NCBI RefSeq assembly: GCF_007990225.1
Contig: NZ_BJWF01000001.1
Coordinates: 186,001-250,000, forward strand
From: Enterococcus villorum
Lineage (GTDB): Bacteria; Bacillota; Bacilli; Lactobacillales; Enterococcaceae
Length of the DNA: 64,000 nucleotides
Direction: 5' to 3'
This document shows positions 36,820-44,965 of this stretch, piece after piece. The notes beneath the pieces were generated by a model. That model was not told the origin of the DNA, ran no database searches, and saw only the letters and a list, made by a program, of their open reading frames with translations. The stretch's first letter is position 1. Each line of letters begins with the position of its first letter. Both the position numbers and the translations under genes were made by a program.

Positions 36820-37254
36820 CTATTTCACGACAAGAACACTACAAGGTGCATGGGTAACAATATGAGACGCGGTAGACCCCACTAGAGCTTGCTGAATCGC
36901 ACCTTTTCCTGTTGCACCTAGCACAATTAAATCAATGGCTTCTTGTTGCGGAAACACCGTACCGATTAGATTACGTGGATCGCCTGTTTCGACAATTGCA
37001 TGAATATCAGTGAGTCCATACTCTTTTGCATCATGAATTTTCTTTAACATTTCTACTTCTATTTTTTGTTTTTCTTCCGCATAGATTTTTGAAAAGGCAT
37101 ATGCACTATGGGTTAATTCCACTTGATTGATCACCGAAACAATAAATAATTCTGCTTCATTATCTTTGGCTAAATCGAGAGCTTCCAAAAAAGCTTGTTC
37201 GGATTGCTTTGAACCGTCCACTGCTACCATTATTTTTTGATACCTCTTACTCAT
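36820..37254 (-). CDS. Universal stress protein, UspA family
   Basis: Cytoplasmic nucleotide-binding stress protein of 144 residues. The N-terminus (KIMVAVDGSKQSEQAFLEAL) and the C-terminal ATP-binding loop G-ATG-KGAIQQALVG-S (G-x2-G-x9-G-S) are intact, which points to an ATP-binding, dimeric member. An AAGGAGG site precedes the ATG. Monocistronic. The exact stress response is unknown. Confidence 0.93.
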   Translation of the reverse strand: MSKRYQKIMVAVDGSKQSEQAFLEALDLAKDNEAELFIVSVINQVELTHSAYAFSKIYAEEKQKIEVEMLKKIHDAKEYGLTDIHAIVETGDPRNLIGTVFPQQEAIDLIVLGATGKGAIQQALVGSTASHIVTHAPCSVLVVK

Positions 37255-37597
37255 GAAATCGCCTCCTTGTTTCTATTATTGTAACATCACTTACCAAATT
37301 AAAAAAAAATTTACACTGTTTGTGTTTATTTTTGTATTTTTTTCGAAAAATGTAGCTTTTTTTTATTTTTTTCAGTGTTTATTTTTCTCATCAAAACGGT
37401 TTGTGAAATGTTTATTTTAACCGTTTATGACGGTTTTCTCATTATTTTTCACATTTTATGATAATCTAATTGTTACAAAAAACGTATCTTTGTTACAAAG
37501 TGTCACAAAGCTTTCACCTATGAAATATTTTCTCATGGTAAAGTATTCCTCGTTGAACACAACAAATTTATTTTTTAACTTACGAAGGAGATTCTAC
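37255..37597. other. Long T-rich upstream region of the LysM gene
   Basis: No gene. The segment 37460-37510 has repeated TGTTAC/GTCACA words that could bind a cell-wall regulator, but the spacing does not fit a WalR box. A longer in-frame extension of the LysM gene into this region has no start signal. Confidence 0.55.
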
Positions 37598-38194
37598 ATG
37601 AAATCACTTAAAACATTACTACTTGGAACAACTTTGACTGCCGGCGCTTTATTCTTTATGGGAACATCTGCACATGCGGACGAAGCTTATACTGTCCAAT
37701 CAGGTGATACATTATCAACGATCTCTCAAAAATACGTTGGTGATAACTCTTTGATCCAAACGATTGCAGAAAAAAATTCAATTTCAAATATTAATTTGAT
37801 CTATGCAGGTCAACAATTAACTATTCCTACAGGTAGCCAATCTGTGGCAGCTCAACCAGTACAACACACACAAGCACAACCTGCGGCTCAACCTGTTAAA
37901 CAAAATACAGCTGCAAAAGCAACTCCTGCAGTGGCTCAAACAACACAAGCTACACAAACAACTACTGCTACAAGCACAAATGCAGCGAAAGAATGGATTG
38001 CACAAAAAGAATCAAGTGGTTCTTACACAGCAACAAATGGTCGTTACATCGGACGTTACCAATTAGATTCTTCTTACTTAAATGGTGACTATTCAGCAGC
38101 AAACCAAGAAAGAGTTGCTGAACAATACGTAGCATCTCGTTATGGTTCATGGGAAGCAGCGAAAGCTTTCTGGGAAGCAAACGGTTGGTACTAA
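37598..38194 (+). CDS. Secreted LysM cell-wall protein, APF/transglycosylase-like
   Basis: 198 residues. Signal peptide ending in SAHA-DEA, then one LysM peptidoglycan-binding domain (about residues 30-75, YTVQSGDTLSTISQKY). A Gln/Ala/Thr linker of about 45 residues follows, and then a C-terminal domain of about 65 residues (KEWIAQKESSGSYTATNGRYIGRYQL ... AAKAFWEANGWY). The C-terminal domain resembles the lysozyme-like part of aggregation-promoting factors, with the E-S-G start of a transglycosylase site. A GAAGGAG site marks the ATG at 37598. Expected to sit in the cell wall; whether it cleaves glycan is unproven. Confidence 0.88.
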   Translation: MKSLKTLLLGTTLTAGALFFMGTSAHADEAYTVQSGDTLSTISQKYVGDNSLIQTIAEKNSISNINLIYAGQQLTIPTGSQSVAAQPVQHTQAQPAAQPVKQNTAAKATPAVAQTTQATQTTTATSTNAAKEWIAQKESSGSYTATNGRYIGRYQLDSSYLNGDYSAANQERVAEQYVASRYGSWEAAKAFWEANGWY

Positions 38195-38212
38195 TATAAA
38201 AAGGAAACTTTT

Positions 38213-38248
38213 AAAGGCAAAGACTCATGGTGAGTCCTTGCCTTTTTT
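38213..38248 (+). terminator. Terminator of the LysM gene
   Basis: Stem AAAGGCAA..GACTCA / TGAGTC..TTGCCTTT and a T6 run. Confidence 0.9.
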
Positions 38249-38258
38249 ATTTGTGTTT

Positions 38259-38700
38259 TTATTTAAATTTTCTTACTTTGTATTTTTTATATCGTTTCAC
38301 TTTTTTGATACCCCACTCGTAATGACTTGCAGTAGACGAAATGAAATAACTTCCTAGTGTTGTATTCCCTATCCAAGCAAATTGCTTTTTCTGAAATAAC
38401 TCCTCGTTTTTAAACAAACGCAACATGGACATAACTTGTTGATGGCTTTCTTTCAATAATTTTTTTGCAGTAGCTAAAGATGTTCCTTGATATTTTTCAA
38501 CAAATTCTTGATTCATCTCTCCATAGTTGCGCCAATTATAAGGTTCAGGTAAAAACTTTTTTCCTTCTCCTTGAAGATTACTATTGATCCATTGTAGTAA
38601 TAATTGATGCCGCTCATAAAGATGAATCAATTAAATTCCATAATTCATCAAAACGTAATGTGGCTGCTTCCAGTAATTCTTCTTTCGTCTTTGGACGCAA
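38259..38700 (-). pseudogene. Broken ClbS/DfsB-family gene (internal deletion and frameshift)
   Basis: The 3' part (38259-38630) encodes the C-terminal two thirds of a ClbS/DfsB (DUF1706, DinB-like four-helix) protein, with HLYERHQLLLQW, FLPEPYNWRNYGEMN and the C-terminal SHYEWGIKK. The family N-terminus (MRPKTKEELLEAATLRF...LWNLID) is found separately at 38614-38700. It starts at a TTG behind AAAGGAG and runs into a stop. Compared with the family, roughly 35-40 residues between the two parts are missing and the join is out of frame. The sequence ATTGATTCATCTT at the join suggests deletion between short repeats. ClbS hydrolyses colibactin; other members are of unknown role. Not a homopolymer artefact. 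Confidence 0.78.
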
Positions 38701-38816
38701 TGGAATCACTCCTTTATCAAACATCTTTACATCCATTATATCATTTGTTTTTTTTAATACTATTTTACAGAATATAAAAAAAACCTCACCTTTTGATTTA
38801 TTCCCTATAAGTGAGA

Positions 38817-38870
38817 CAATAAAACAAAACGGCTTTTGATATGATGCATCAAAAGCCGTCTTGTTTTATT
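38817..38870. terminator. Hairpin terminator downstream of the threonine deaminase gene
   Basis: AATAAAACAA and CGGCTTTTGAT pair with ATCAAAAGCCG and TTGTTTTATT. It ends the ald-threonine deaminase operon. Confidence 0.88.
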
Positions 38871-38907
38871 AAAGTATCCAATCTATTCAATTTTCCTCGA
38901 TGTTTTT

Positions 38908-39915
38908 TCACTTTAGTTCATTAGCTAAAGTGAAATGTCCGATAACGTCGATAATTTTATTTAAATCAACATTCCCACCAGATACTATCGCGATCACTTT
39001 TTTTCCATGAACATACTTGTCCACTTTTCTTGAAAGGATAGCGGCGGTCGCTAACGCACCAGAACCTTCTACGATAATTTTCGTTCGTTGAATTAAATCT
39101 TTCATTGCGACTTCAATTTCTTCTTCTGTTACGGTAATCATATCATCGACGAGTTCTTTGACCACCTCAAAAGTTAATTTTCCAGGATATTCAACAGCAC
39201 AACCATCCGCAATTGTTGGATTGATCTTGTGCCCAATTCGTTTTCCTTCATTATAAGAAGCAGTCATTCCATGAATGTTTTCTGCCTGAACGCCAATGAC
39301 TTGGATATGCACATTAAAACTTTTTAGTGCGGTCGCTATGCCTGCAATTAAGCCACCTCCGCCCACAGGTACAAGAACCGTATCAACATCCCAAGCAGCA
39401 TCTAAAATTTCTAATCCTACCGTTCCTTGCCCAGCCATCACATAGGCGTCATCATAAGGAGGAATATATGTCACATCTGTCTGTCCCACCAACATTTCAC
39501 AATACTCTTTTGCTTCATCAAATCCTTTGCCATGTAAAATGACCTTTGCTCCATAGTTTTCTGTTGCTTTCACTTTTGCCATTGGCGCTGTTTCTGGCAT
39601 GACAATGGTGCTTTTTATCCCTAGTAATTTTGATGTCAATGCTACTCCTTGTGCATGGTTTCCAGCAGATACAGCGATGACCCCTTGACGTTTTTCTTCT
39701 TCTGTCAGTTGCACAATTTTATTAAATGCGCCTCTAAATTTAAAAGAACCTGTTAACTGCATATTTTCTAATTTTAAAAAAACTTGGCCGCCAGTAAAAG
39801 CAGAAAGAAACATGGTTTGAATTAACGGGGTTGTTCGAACATATTCTTTGATGTTTTTTTTCGCTTCATTAATCGTTTCAATAGAAATAGGTAATTTTAC
39901 CGTCTCTTTTATCAT
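38908..39915 (-). CDS. Threonine ammonia-lyase, catabolic type
   Basis: PLP enzyme turning threonine into 2-oxobutanoate and ammonia. The 335-residue protein has the PLP-lysine motif GSFKFRGAFNK, the glycine loop PVGGGGLIAG and the serine-rich NSAGN-type segment VSAGNHAQGVA. It lacks the C-terminal ACT-like regulatory domain of biosynthetic IlvA, so it is the short catabolic form. Its ATG directly follows the ald stop codon (TAAATG), so the two genes are coupled. Both enzymes release ammonia and a 2-keto acid, an amino-acid degrading unit. Confidence 0.92.
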   Translation of the reverse strand: MIKETVKLPISIETINEAKKNIKEYVRTTPLIQTMFLSAFTGGQVFLKLENMQLTGSFKFRGAFNKIVQLTEEEKRQGVIAVSAGNHAQGVALTSKLLGIKSTIVMPETAPMAKVKATENYGAKVILHGKGFDEAKEYCEMLVGQTDVTYIPPYDDAYVMAGQGTVGLEILDAAWDVDTVLVPVGGGGLIAGIATALKSFNVHIQVIGVQAENIHGMTASYNEGKRIGHKINPTIADGCAVEYPGKLTFEVVKELVDDMITVTEEEIEVAMKDLIQRTKIIVEGSGALATAAILSRKVDKYVHGKKVIAIVSGGNVDLNKIIDVIGHFTLANELK

Positions 39916-41025
39916 TTACAAAACATCTCCTATTCTCGTAAATGGAACATCAATTGATTCTGCCAAAGCTTTAGAGACAACTTTTCCTTTATATAAACTT
40001 ATTCCTGACAAAAGCGATTCATTTGATTTCAAAGACTCATCAAGTCCTTTTTCACTTAGTTCTTTGAGAAATGGAATATTCCCTTTAGCCAAAGCAATCG
40101 TAGCTGTTCTCGGTGTCGCACCCGGCATATTTGGTACACCATAATGAATGACGCCGTGCTTGATATATACCGGATCAGCATGAGTAGTAGGACGATCAAG
40201 TGTTTCAATTGTTCCACCTTGATCGATCGAAATATCAATCACAACACTTCCGGGTTTCATCGTTTTTATCATATATTCTTTGACTAGTTTTGGTGGTTTC
40301 GCTCCTGGAATTAATACGGTTGAAATAAAAACATCTGCTTTTTTTATCGCTTCTTCCAAGTTTGTTGTATTCGATTCAAGAATATCTACGCGATCATTTT
40401 TATATTTTGCTTTTAATTGCTTGATTCTTTCTTCACTCACCTCAAGAATTATAACTTGACAGCCTAGTCCTACCGCCATATCAGCAGCATTTTCCGCAGC
40501 GTTTCCGCCCCCAAGAATGACAACCGTTCCAGGATCAACTCCTTCGATTCCAGGAAGTAAAATTCCTTCACCACCATGTTGTTTCTCTAAATAATATTGA
40601 CCTAGATTGACTGCACGTCTTCCAGCAATTGCACTCATCGGTTTTAATAACTTAAGTACGCCATTCACCGAGATATTTTCTCCTGAAATGGCCGTGATGC
40701 CTGCTTCCATCATTTTCTCTACGCAAGTTTTATTTGCTGCTAAATGTAAAAATCCCCAAATCATTTGTCCTTCTTTAAAATAATGGTACTCGCTTTCCAT
40801 TGGCTCTTTCACCTTAACAATTAGCTCCGCTTCCCATGCTTGAGCAGTATCCACAATCGTTCCGCCAACTTCTTCATATTGTTCATTTGTAAAACCAGAA
40901 CCAATTCCAGCATTATGATCAATTAAAACTTCATTTCCAGCATTCACTAAGATTTTCACATTCTCTGGAGTCATCGCTACTCTCGATTCTCCCTGCTTTG
41001 GATCTTTAATTACGGCTATTTTCAT
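39916..41025 (-). CDS. ald: Alanine dehydrogenase
   Basis: NAD-dependent interconversion of L-alanine with pyruvate and ammonia. The 369-residue protein has the N-terminal substrate residues (KDPKQGESRVAMTPENV), VILGGGNAAENAADMAVGLG as its Rossmann loop, and ISIDQGG near the active site. The first glycine-rich loop reads GGGNAAENA rather than the common GGGVVGTNAA; otherwise standard. It is the first gene of a two-gene operon with the threonine deaminase. A 17-bp inverted repeat (AAACGT-N5-ACGTTT) lies 62-78 bp upstream. Confidence 0.93.
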   Translation of the reverse strand: MKIAVIKDPKQGESRVAMTPENVKILVNAGNEVLIDHNAGIGSGFTNEQYEEVGGTIVDTAQAWEAELIVKVKEPMESEYHYFKEGQMIWGFLHLAANKTCVEKMMEAGITAISGENISVNGVLKLLKPMSAIAGRRAVNLGQYYLEKQHGGEGILLPGIEGVDPGTVVILGGGNAAENAADMAVGLGCQVIILEVSEERIKQLKAKYKNDRVDILESNTTNLEEAIKKADVFISTVLIPGAKPPKLVKEYMIKTMKPGSVVIDISIDQGGTIETLDRPTTHADPVYIKHGVIHYGVPNMPGATPRTATIALAKGNIPFLKELSEKGLDESLKSNESLLSGISLYKGKVVSKALAESIDVPFTRIGDVL

Positions 41026-41086
41026 TTTTTTCTGCTCCCCTATCTATTTTTTAAACAAATTGTGAACTACTTTACTTATCTATGCC

Positions 41087-41103
41087 AAACGTTTTTTACG
41101 TTT
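41087..41103. promoter_or_regulatory. Inverted repeat upstream of ald
   Basis: AAACGT-TTTTT-ACGTTT, perfect 6-5-6. Possible operator of the ald operon; regulator unknown. Confidence 0.4.
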
Positions 41104-42009
41104 GAAGTGAGCGTTTCTTGGAAAGAGAGAGACTTGTAAGTTCATCTTTTACTCACAGTGATTTCTCTTGCTGACCAAGCGATCCCCGTCGTTCTTACAG
41201 TTCTTGATATTACCTAAAACAATAGTTATATCCGTAAACTTTTAGACAAAATATTTCCCTTCATTCCTTGATAAGGATAATCAATTTCAGTTATTTGAAT
41301 AAAAATTTTTCACTTGCTTTTTCTTTTATGTACCAAAAGTTTTACACCCATCCAGTTCAATAGGTTTACTTTTTTCATGGATGCCACGATCTTTTTTATT
41401 TTTAGTAACTATACAAAAAAGAAATAGCAACTATTCAAAAATTCATTATATGTTCCAAGTGTCAATTTCATTTTTGAAGAGCCTAAACAATTATCACTCC
41501 CTTGCACAATTACAAGGTAATTAGACCAATTTAAATAACACAATAAATTATACTCCACCCCCTTATAAAACGCTTTCAGAAACAGCGAAAAAAATAAGGA
41601 AAAAGAACGTCCATCTATTCTAATGCCGATAAAACAAAACAATAGAAAAAATATTCTCCCAAACAAAATATACGTTACTAGAAGCAATAAGTCAATATAA
41701 AATGACAAAACATTCGTTACTTATGATCTTTCAGTTTTATTAAAAAATAGAAATGCTAAAACATTTGGTGAAAAAATACATGAGTTCAACAATAAATCCA
41801 TGACACTCACTCATAAAAACATTGTCCTATCTCTTGTTGCACATTATACTAAAAAATTAAATATTTTTTATCTAACTATAAAGGAATTTTTTCGGTATCT
41901 ATCTTTTCTCTTCCTTCATTCACATTCGCAACTGCTCACTCATTTTCGATAGACTCTCTTTTCTTTTAGTCAATCACTTCAAGCACCGCGAATTTTCCTA
42001 AAATAAAAT
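41104..42009. other. Gene-poor stretch of about 0.9 kb
   Basis: No frame has a ribosome binding site. Two long open stretches exist: 41409-41708 on the minus strand (hydrophobic) and about 41701-41954 on the plus strand. The plus-strand translation KTFGEKIHEFNNKSMTLTHK... is not obviously random and could be a decayed gene, but it has no start signal. Confidence 0.5.
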
Positions 42010-42011
42010 AA

Positions 42012-42042
42012 GAAAAACTAGAGAGTCATCCACTAGTTTTTC
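42012..42042. terminator. Terminator of the methyltransferase gene
   Basis: GAAAAACTAG / CTAGTTTTTC stem with T-rich 3' flank on the minus strand. Confidence 0.85.
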
Positions 42043-42091
42043 TTATACCAAACAATTAACTTTTTTTAATTATATGATATATTTCAACGAA

Positions 42092-42856
42092 CTATTTTTT
42101 ATTACAAGCGACAAAAACAAAACGATGTTGCAAATTATAAATAAATCCATGGCGTTTTAATTCTTCATGTAGCATCTTAAGTTCCTTAAAATTTTTTTCA
42201 ACTGAGAAATTAGAAAATTCCCATGGGATCGTGCGAACATAAAAAATTAAGCCATCCATGTCAAAAAAACGCTGATTCAGATAATCTTCCTCACAAAATA
42301 AAACTTGAAATTGATTTCTTTCTAGCTCCTCTTTTACTAAAGACAAATGAAAAGAAAAATGATCTTTTTTAGCTTCTGGTATCAATCTTGAGGCTAAGTT
42401 TAGACCATTGAAGTCGCCGACTTGTTGAGAGATAAACAAGCCATTTGATTTCAGTACACGTTTCACTTCAGTTACCGAAAATGATTCATGAGAATTAATC
42501 ACTAGATCAAAAGAATCATCTGCAAAATTCAGTAAATCATCTTCATCAACAAATTGGACATTCACTCCCAAAGGTTGAAGTTTTTTTAATAATAAATGAT
42601 AGTTGGGGAGATACCCTTCTGTTACTGCGGTTTTATGATAAGGATGAGCAAATGTTTGCAATAATTCTCCGCCACCCGTTCCCATATCCAAGAGAACCAT
42701 CTCCTTTTTTAGATGAGACAAAACCAATTGTTGATAATCCCATGAAGGAGTTTCACAAAACCATTTGTTTTCCAGATAAGAAAAATCCCAACCAGAAAAG
42801 TTTTTTTGATTTTCTTCACTTTTAAGCCATTCTTTTTTTAAACATTCTTGATCCAT
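42092..42856 (-). CDS. Class I SAM-dependent methyltransferase, unknown substrate
   Basis: 254 residues from the ATG at 42856 (GGAG eight bases upstream). Motif I VLLDMGTGGGELL is intact, with VINSHESF as the motif IV region and RVLKSNGLFISQQVG as the post-motif strand. It therefore has the Rossmann-like fold that uses S-adenosylmethionine. The N-terminal helix block (FSGWDFSYLENKWFCETPSWDYQ) resembles small-molecule methyltransferases. Isolated gene; substrate not known. A 13-bp perfect hairpin lies in its 5' leader (42917-42958). Confidence 0.85.
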   Translation of the reverse strand: MDQECLKKEWLKSEENQKNFSGWDFSYLENKWFCETPSWDYQQLVLSHLKKEMVLLDMGTGGGELLQTFAHPYHKTAVTEGYLPNYHLLLKKLQPLGVNVQFVDEDDLLNFADDSFDLVINSHESFSVTEVKRVLKSNGLFISQQVGDFNGLNLASRLIPEAKKDHFSFHLSLVKEELERNQFQVLFCEEDYLNQRFFDMDGLIFYVRTIPWEFSNFSVEKNFKELKMLHEELKRHGFIYNLQHRFVFVACNKK

Positions 42857-42916
42857 TTTTATCGCTCCAGTCAATTTTTTCTAATGAATGACTGCGATAC
42901 AGTTTATTGGATAATT

Positions 42917-42958
42917 GCTACTCGATATAGGCTTATCCATTAAACTATATCGAGTAGC
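42917..42958. repeat. 13-bp hairpin in the methyltransferase leader
   Basis: GCTACTCGATATA / TATATCGAGTAGC, perfect, loop of 16 bases. No T-run on the minus strand. It could be a leader structure or an isolated intergenic palindrome. Confidence 0.5.
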
Positions 42959-43319
42959 TACCTCGTTCTTTTTTCATCTTCGTTCTCCTATTGTGTGATT
43001 AGGCATATTATATCATGAAGACAGAAATTTTAAAACGCTTTCACGAATACTATTATTTAATATCATTTCAAAAGGAGTCCATACTTCCTCCTCTATCAGA
43101 GATTTCCGTGATTCAGCTCCACAAAAATTTCTTCGTTGTTCTGTGAGATTCATAAAAATAATACATAAAAATATTGTTTTTTCATTTTAATCAAGAATAG
43201 TTCATCTAAAACTTTGAGATAGATTTTTTAGACCTTTATAAATAGAAAATCAGACACAACTTATAGAAAAAAATCTTTCTTTTAGAATATGTATAGGTTG
43301 CTTAGCTCTACCGACTTTT

Positions 43320-43517
43320 TTAATAAATGTCTAAACCATTTCTTGTCCAGCTCAATTCCATACTTTCCGTATCCTTTGTTATTCGTTTTTGGGTCTCCAT
43401 CAACATATTTTCTATTAAATACTTACACTCTCTCATAAGGTTAAACAAAGTATTGGCACTTTGCTTATAAGGATTATAACCCTGTCTCCCAACGTCAATT
43501 ATTCTCTCTTGTGTCAT
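43320..43517 (-). CDS. Small hypothetical protein, doubtful
   Basis: 65 residues from the ATG at 43517 (GGTGGGAG just upstream), or 81 from an ATG at 43565 with a weak AGGGTT. Charged, helical, ends SMELSWTRNGLDIY. Family not recognised; no neighbours transcribe in the same direction. Confidence 0.35.
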   Translation of the reverse strand: MTQERIIDVGRQGYNPYKQSANTLFNLMRECKYLIENMLMETQKRITKDTESMELSWTRNGLDIY

Positions 43518-43565
43518 TCTCCCACCAACTAAACATTTAGTAAAATTTCTTTTTAATATTTTCAT

Positions 43566-43933
43566 TAATACAACCCTAACCCTATATTACTCTAAGCGCT
43601 TTTACGTATAAACGTACAAACAAACTATTTATTTTACACAACATGCTCGACCATTAGAAAGGCTTTATATATTGAAAGAAAAAAATAGATATTCAAGTAT
43701 ACTCTGTTGTGCGTATCTTGATAAACGAAAGAGACACAAGCTAACTGTATCTCTTTCGTTTAAAGGATGATTTCTGGGCAATGCATTCTGTTTCTTAAAA
43801 GATCAAATGACAACAGGTAATGATTATGACCGCAAAACAACTATTTGTGATTTTTTTCACTTTTAAAATCAGTTACATGTTATAGTCAATTTGTAAATAC
43901 ATAACTTACAATTTATTTAAAGAGGTGAACATC
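43566..43933. other. Upstream region of the bacteriocin-like gene
   Basis: Contains a 12-bp hairpin (AAACGAAAGAGA / TCTCTTTCGTTT, 43723-43761) without a T-run. An inverted repeat TTGTAA-N9-TTACAA (about 43891-43911) lies 23 bp before the start codon at 43934. No gene seen. Confidence 0.5.
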
Positions 43934-44447
43934 ATGAAAAAAACATTCTTAAAAAGTTTGCTATTATCAACCTCGTTATTAACTTTGGGCTCAACAACTC
44001 TCCCAACTGGAATGGTTTTTGCTAGCGAACAAAATTATCCCCGAAAATTCAAGTTATTCTAGCAACGATAATGTGGGTGTATCTATACAAAAAGACGAGA
44101 ATGGTGATCTTATGGTAGTAAAAGTTGAAACAAAAGCTCGTGCTAATGTTGCAAGATGGGGAGCATGGCAATATACTCATATTGCTTTAAGTACTGGCGT
44201 AACAGCTGGAGCTATAAATACTGCCTACTCTAAAGGAATTGGTTCTGTTTTAGGTATCTTTGGACTGCCTGGCTGGGCAATAGGAAATCTTCTAACTGCA
44301 GCTGGTTGGACAAATTATGGTAATTCCCCAGGAAATTCAGTCGCTCGGCTGTGGGATAAAAATCATAATGGCTGGGTAGGCTTTTACAAACGAACTGGTT
44401 ATGATGGAGCTGGAAGAGCTGTGGCCACTGCTTATAAAACAGAGTAA
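43934..44447 (+). pseudogene. Secreted Gly-rich bacteriocin-like protein, frameshifted after the signal peptide
   Basis: An ATG at 43934 behind AGAGGTG opens a clear signal peptide (MKKTFLKSLLLSTSLL ... MVFA, cleavage after residue 30). The frame then hits a stop at 44060. The next frame continues without a break to 44447. Removing one A from CAAAATT at about 44029-44033 joins them into 170 residues, giving mature SEQIIPENSSY. The mature part has an Asn/Asp-rich start, then WGAWQYTHIALSTGV and a long Gly/Ala-rich hydrophobic core (GIGSVLGIFGLPGWAIGNLL). It ends in a Trp/Tyr/Gly C-terminus (WVGFYKRTGYDGAGR). That is the make-up of a membrane-active secreted peptide; I cannot name the family. 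A membrane-protein gene follows 20 bp later, suggesting toxin and immunity. Confidence 0.7.
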
Positions 44448-44467
44448 ATAATACAAAAGGAGAACCT

Positions 44468-44827
44468 ATGAAAGATAAAATAGATTTATTTTACAAAAAA
44501 CATCCTTATCTCACGCTTTTAATCAATTTGTTGTTAGGTAGTATTATCGGAATTTCTGTTGAATATTTACTAAATAAAGACTTTATAGGTTCTGGTTTCT
44601 ATACGGTATTATTTTTAAGTCTTCTTGAAGCTTTTTCAATTTACAGGAAATCAAAAAAAATAAATAACTTCAAAGTCCCTTTTATTAGAAGGGACTTTGA
44701 AGTTGCTTATAGCAGACAGCAAATTATTCTCGATTGGTTATACTTTCTTATTCTAGTAATTCTGTTTTTTTTAATTTTAGTCCCTCCTGGTAGCCATGAA
44801 AGCTTCATTCTCTTTTACTTTGTGTGA
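44468..44827 (+). CDS. Small membrane protein, putative immunity partner
   Basis: 119 residues with a strong AAAAGGAG site. Helices at about residues 15-35, 40-58 and 88-108, and a basic loop (YRKSKKINNFKVPFIRRDFEV) facing the cytoplasm. It follows the secreted Gly-rich protein by 20 bp and is surely co-transcribed. Size, topology and position fit an immunity protein, but I do not recognise its family and the role is inferred. The loop is encoded by a perfect 16-bp hairpin (44666-44704). Confidence 0.72.
   Translation: MKDKIDLFYKKHPYLTLLINLLLGSIIGISVEYLLNKDFIGSGFYTVLFLSLLEAFSIYRKSKKINNFKVPFIRRDFEVAYSRQQIILDWLYFLILVILFFLILVPPGSHESFILFYFV
44666..44704. repeat. Perfect 16-bp inverted repeat inside the membrane-protein gene
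   Basis: AACTTCAAAGTCCCTT pairs fully with AAGGGACTTTGAAGTT across a 7-base loop, within the reading frame of the 119-residue protein. No T-run follows. Confidence 0.85.
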
Positions 44828-44965
44828 GGTATCTTTTTCAGGAACTAAACTGAGATCATCCATGTCTTCAGGGAGCTGTAATGCTAGTTCATATCCCGTT
44901 TGTAAGTATCTGCTGTTAAAATACTTTAGATAAACCAATGAGATAGCCTTGAATATAGTCTTGTT
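44828..44965 (-). pseudogene. Remnant C-terminal gene fragment, two frames
   Basis: On the minus strand the frames LKQDYIQGYLIGLSKVF and then (shifted) RYLQTGYELALQLPEDMDDL read like one protein broken by a frameshift. The pattern QDYIQGYLIGL...F loosely recalls the C-terminal part of DUF2786-type phage proteins. No start codon; continues upstream out of frame inside the 3' end of the AbrB-like gene, so it looks like a recombination scar. Confidence 0.4.

Noticed and set aside
37460-37510. WalR binding site before the LysM gene
   Set aside because: TGTTAC-N4-TGTCAC has the wrong spacing (five expected) and a mismatch.
41409-41708. Hydrophobic 99-codon frame on the minus strand
   Set aside because: TTG start, no ribosome binding site, AT-rich sequence that gives Phe/Leu-rich frames by chance.
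43723-43761. Hairpin AAACGAAAGAGA / TCTCTTTCGTTT as a terminator
   Set aside because: No T-run on either strand and no gene leading into it; kept only as a note in the upstream region.
44019-44447. The 142-codon frame as an independent gene
   Set aside because: It would start at a TTG with no ribosome binding site, inside the signal-peptide gene; joining the frames explains both better.
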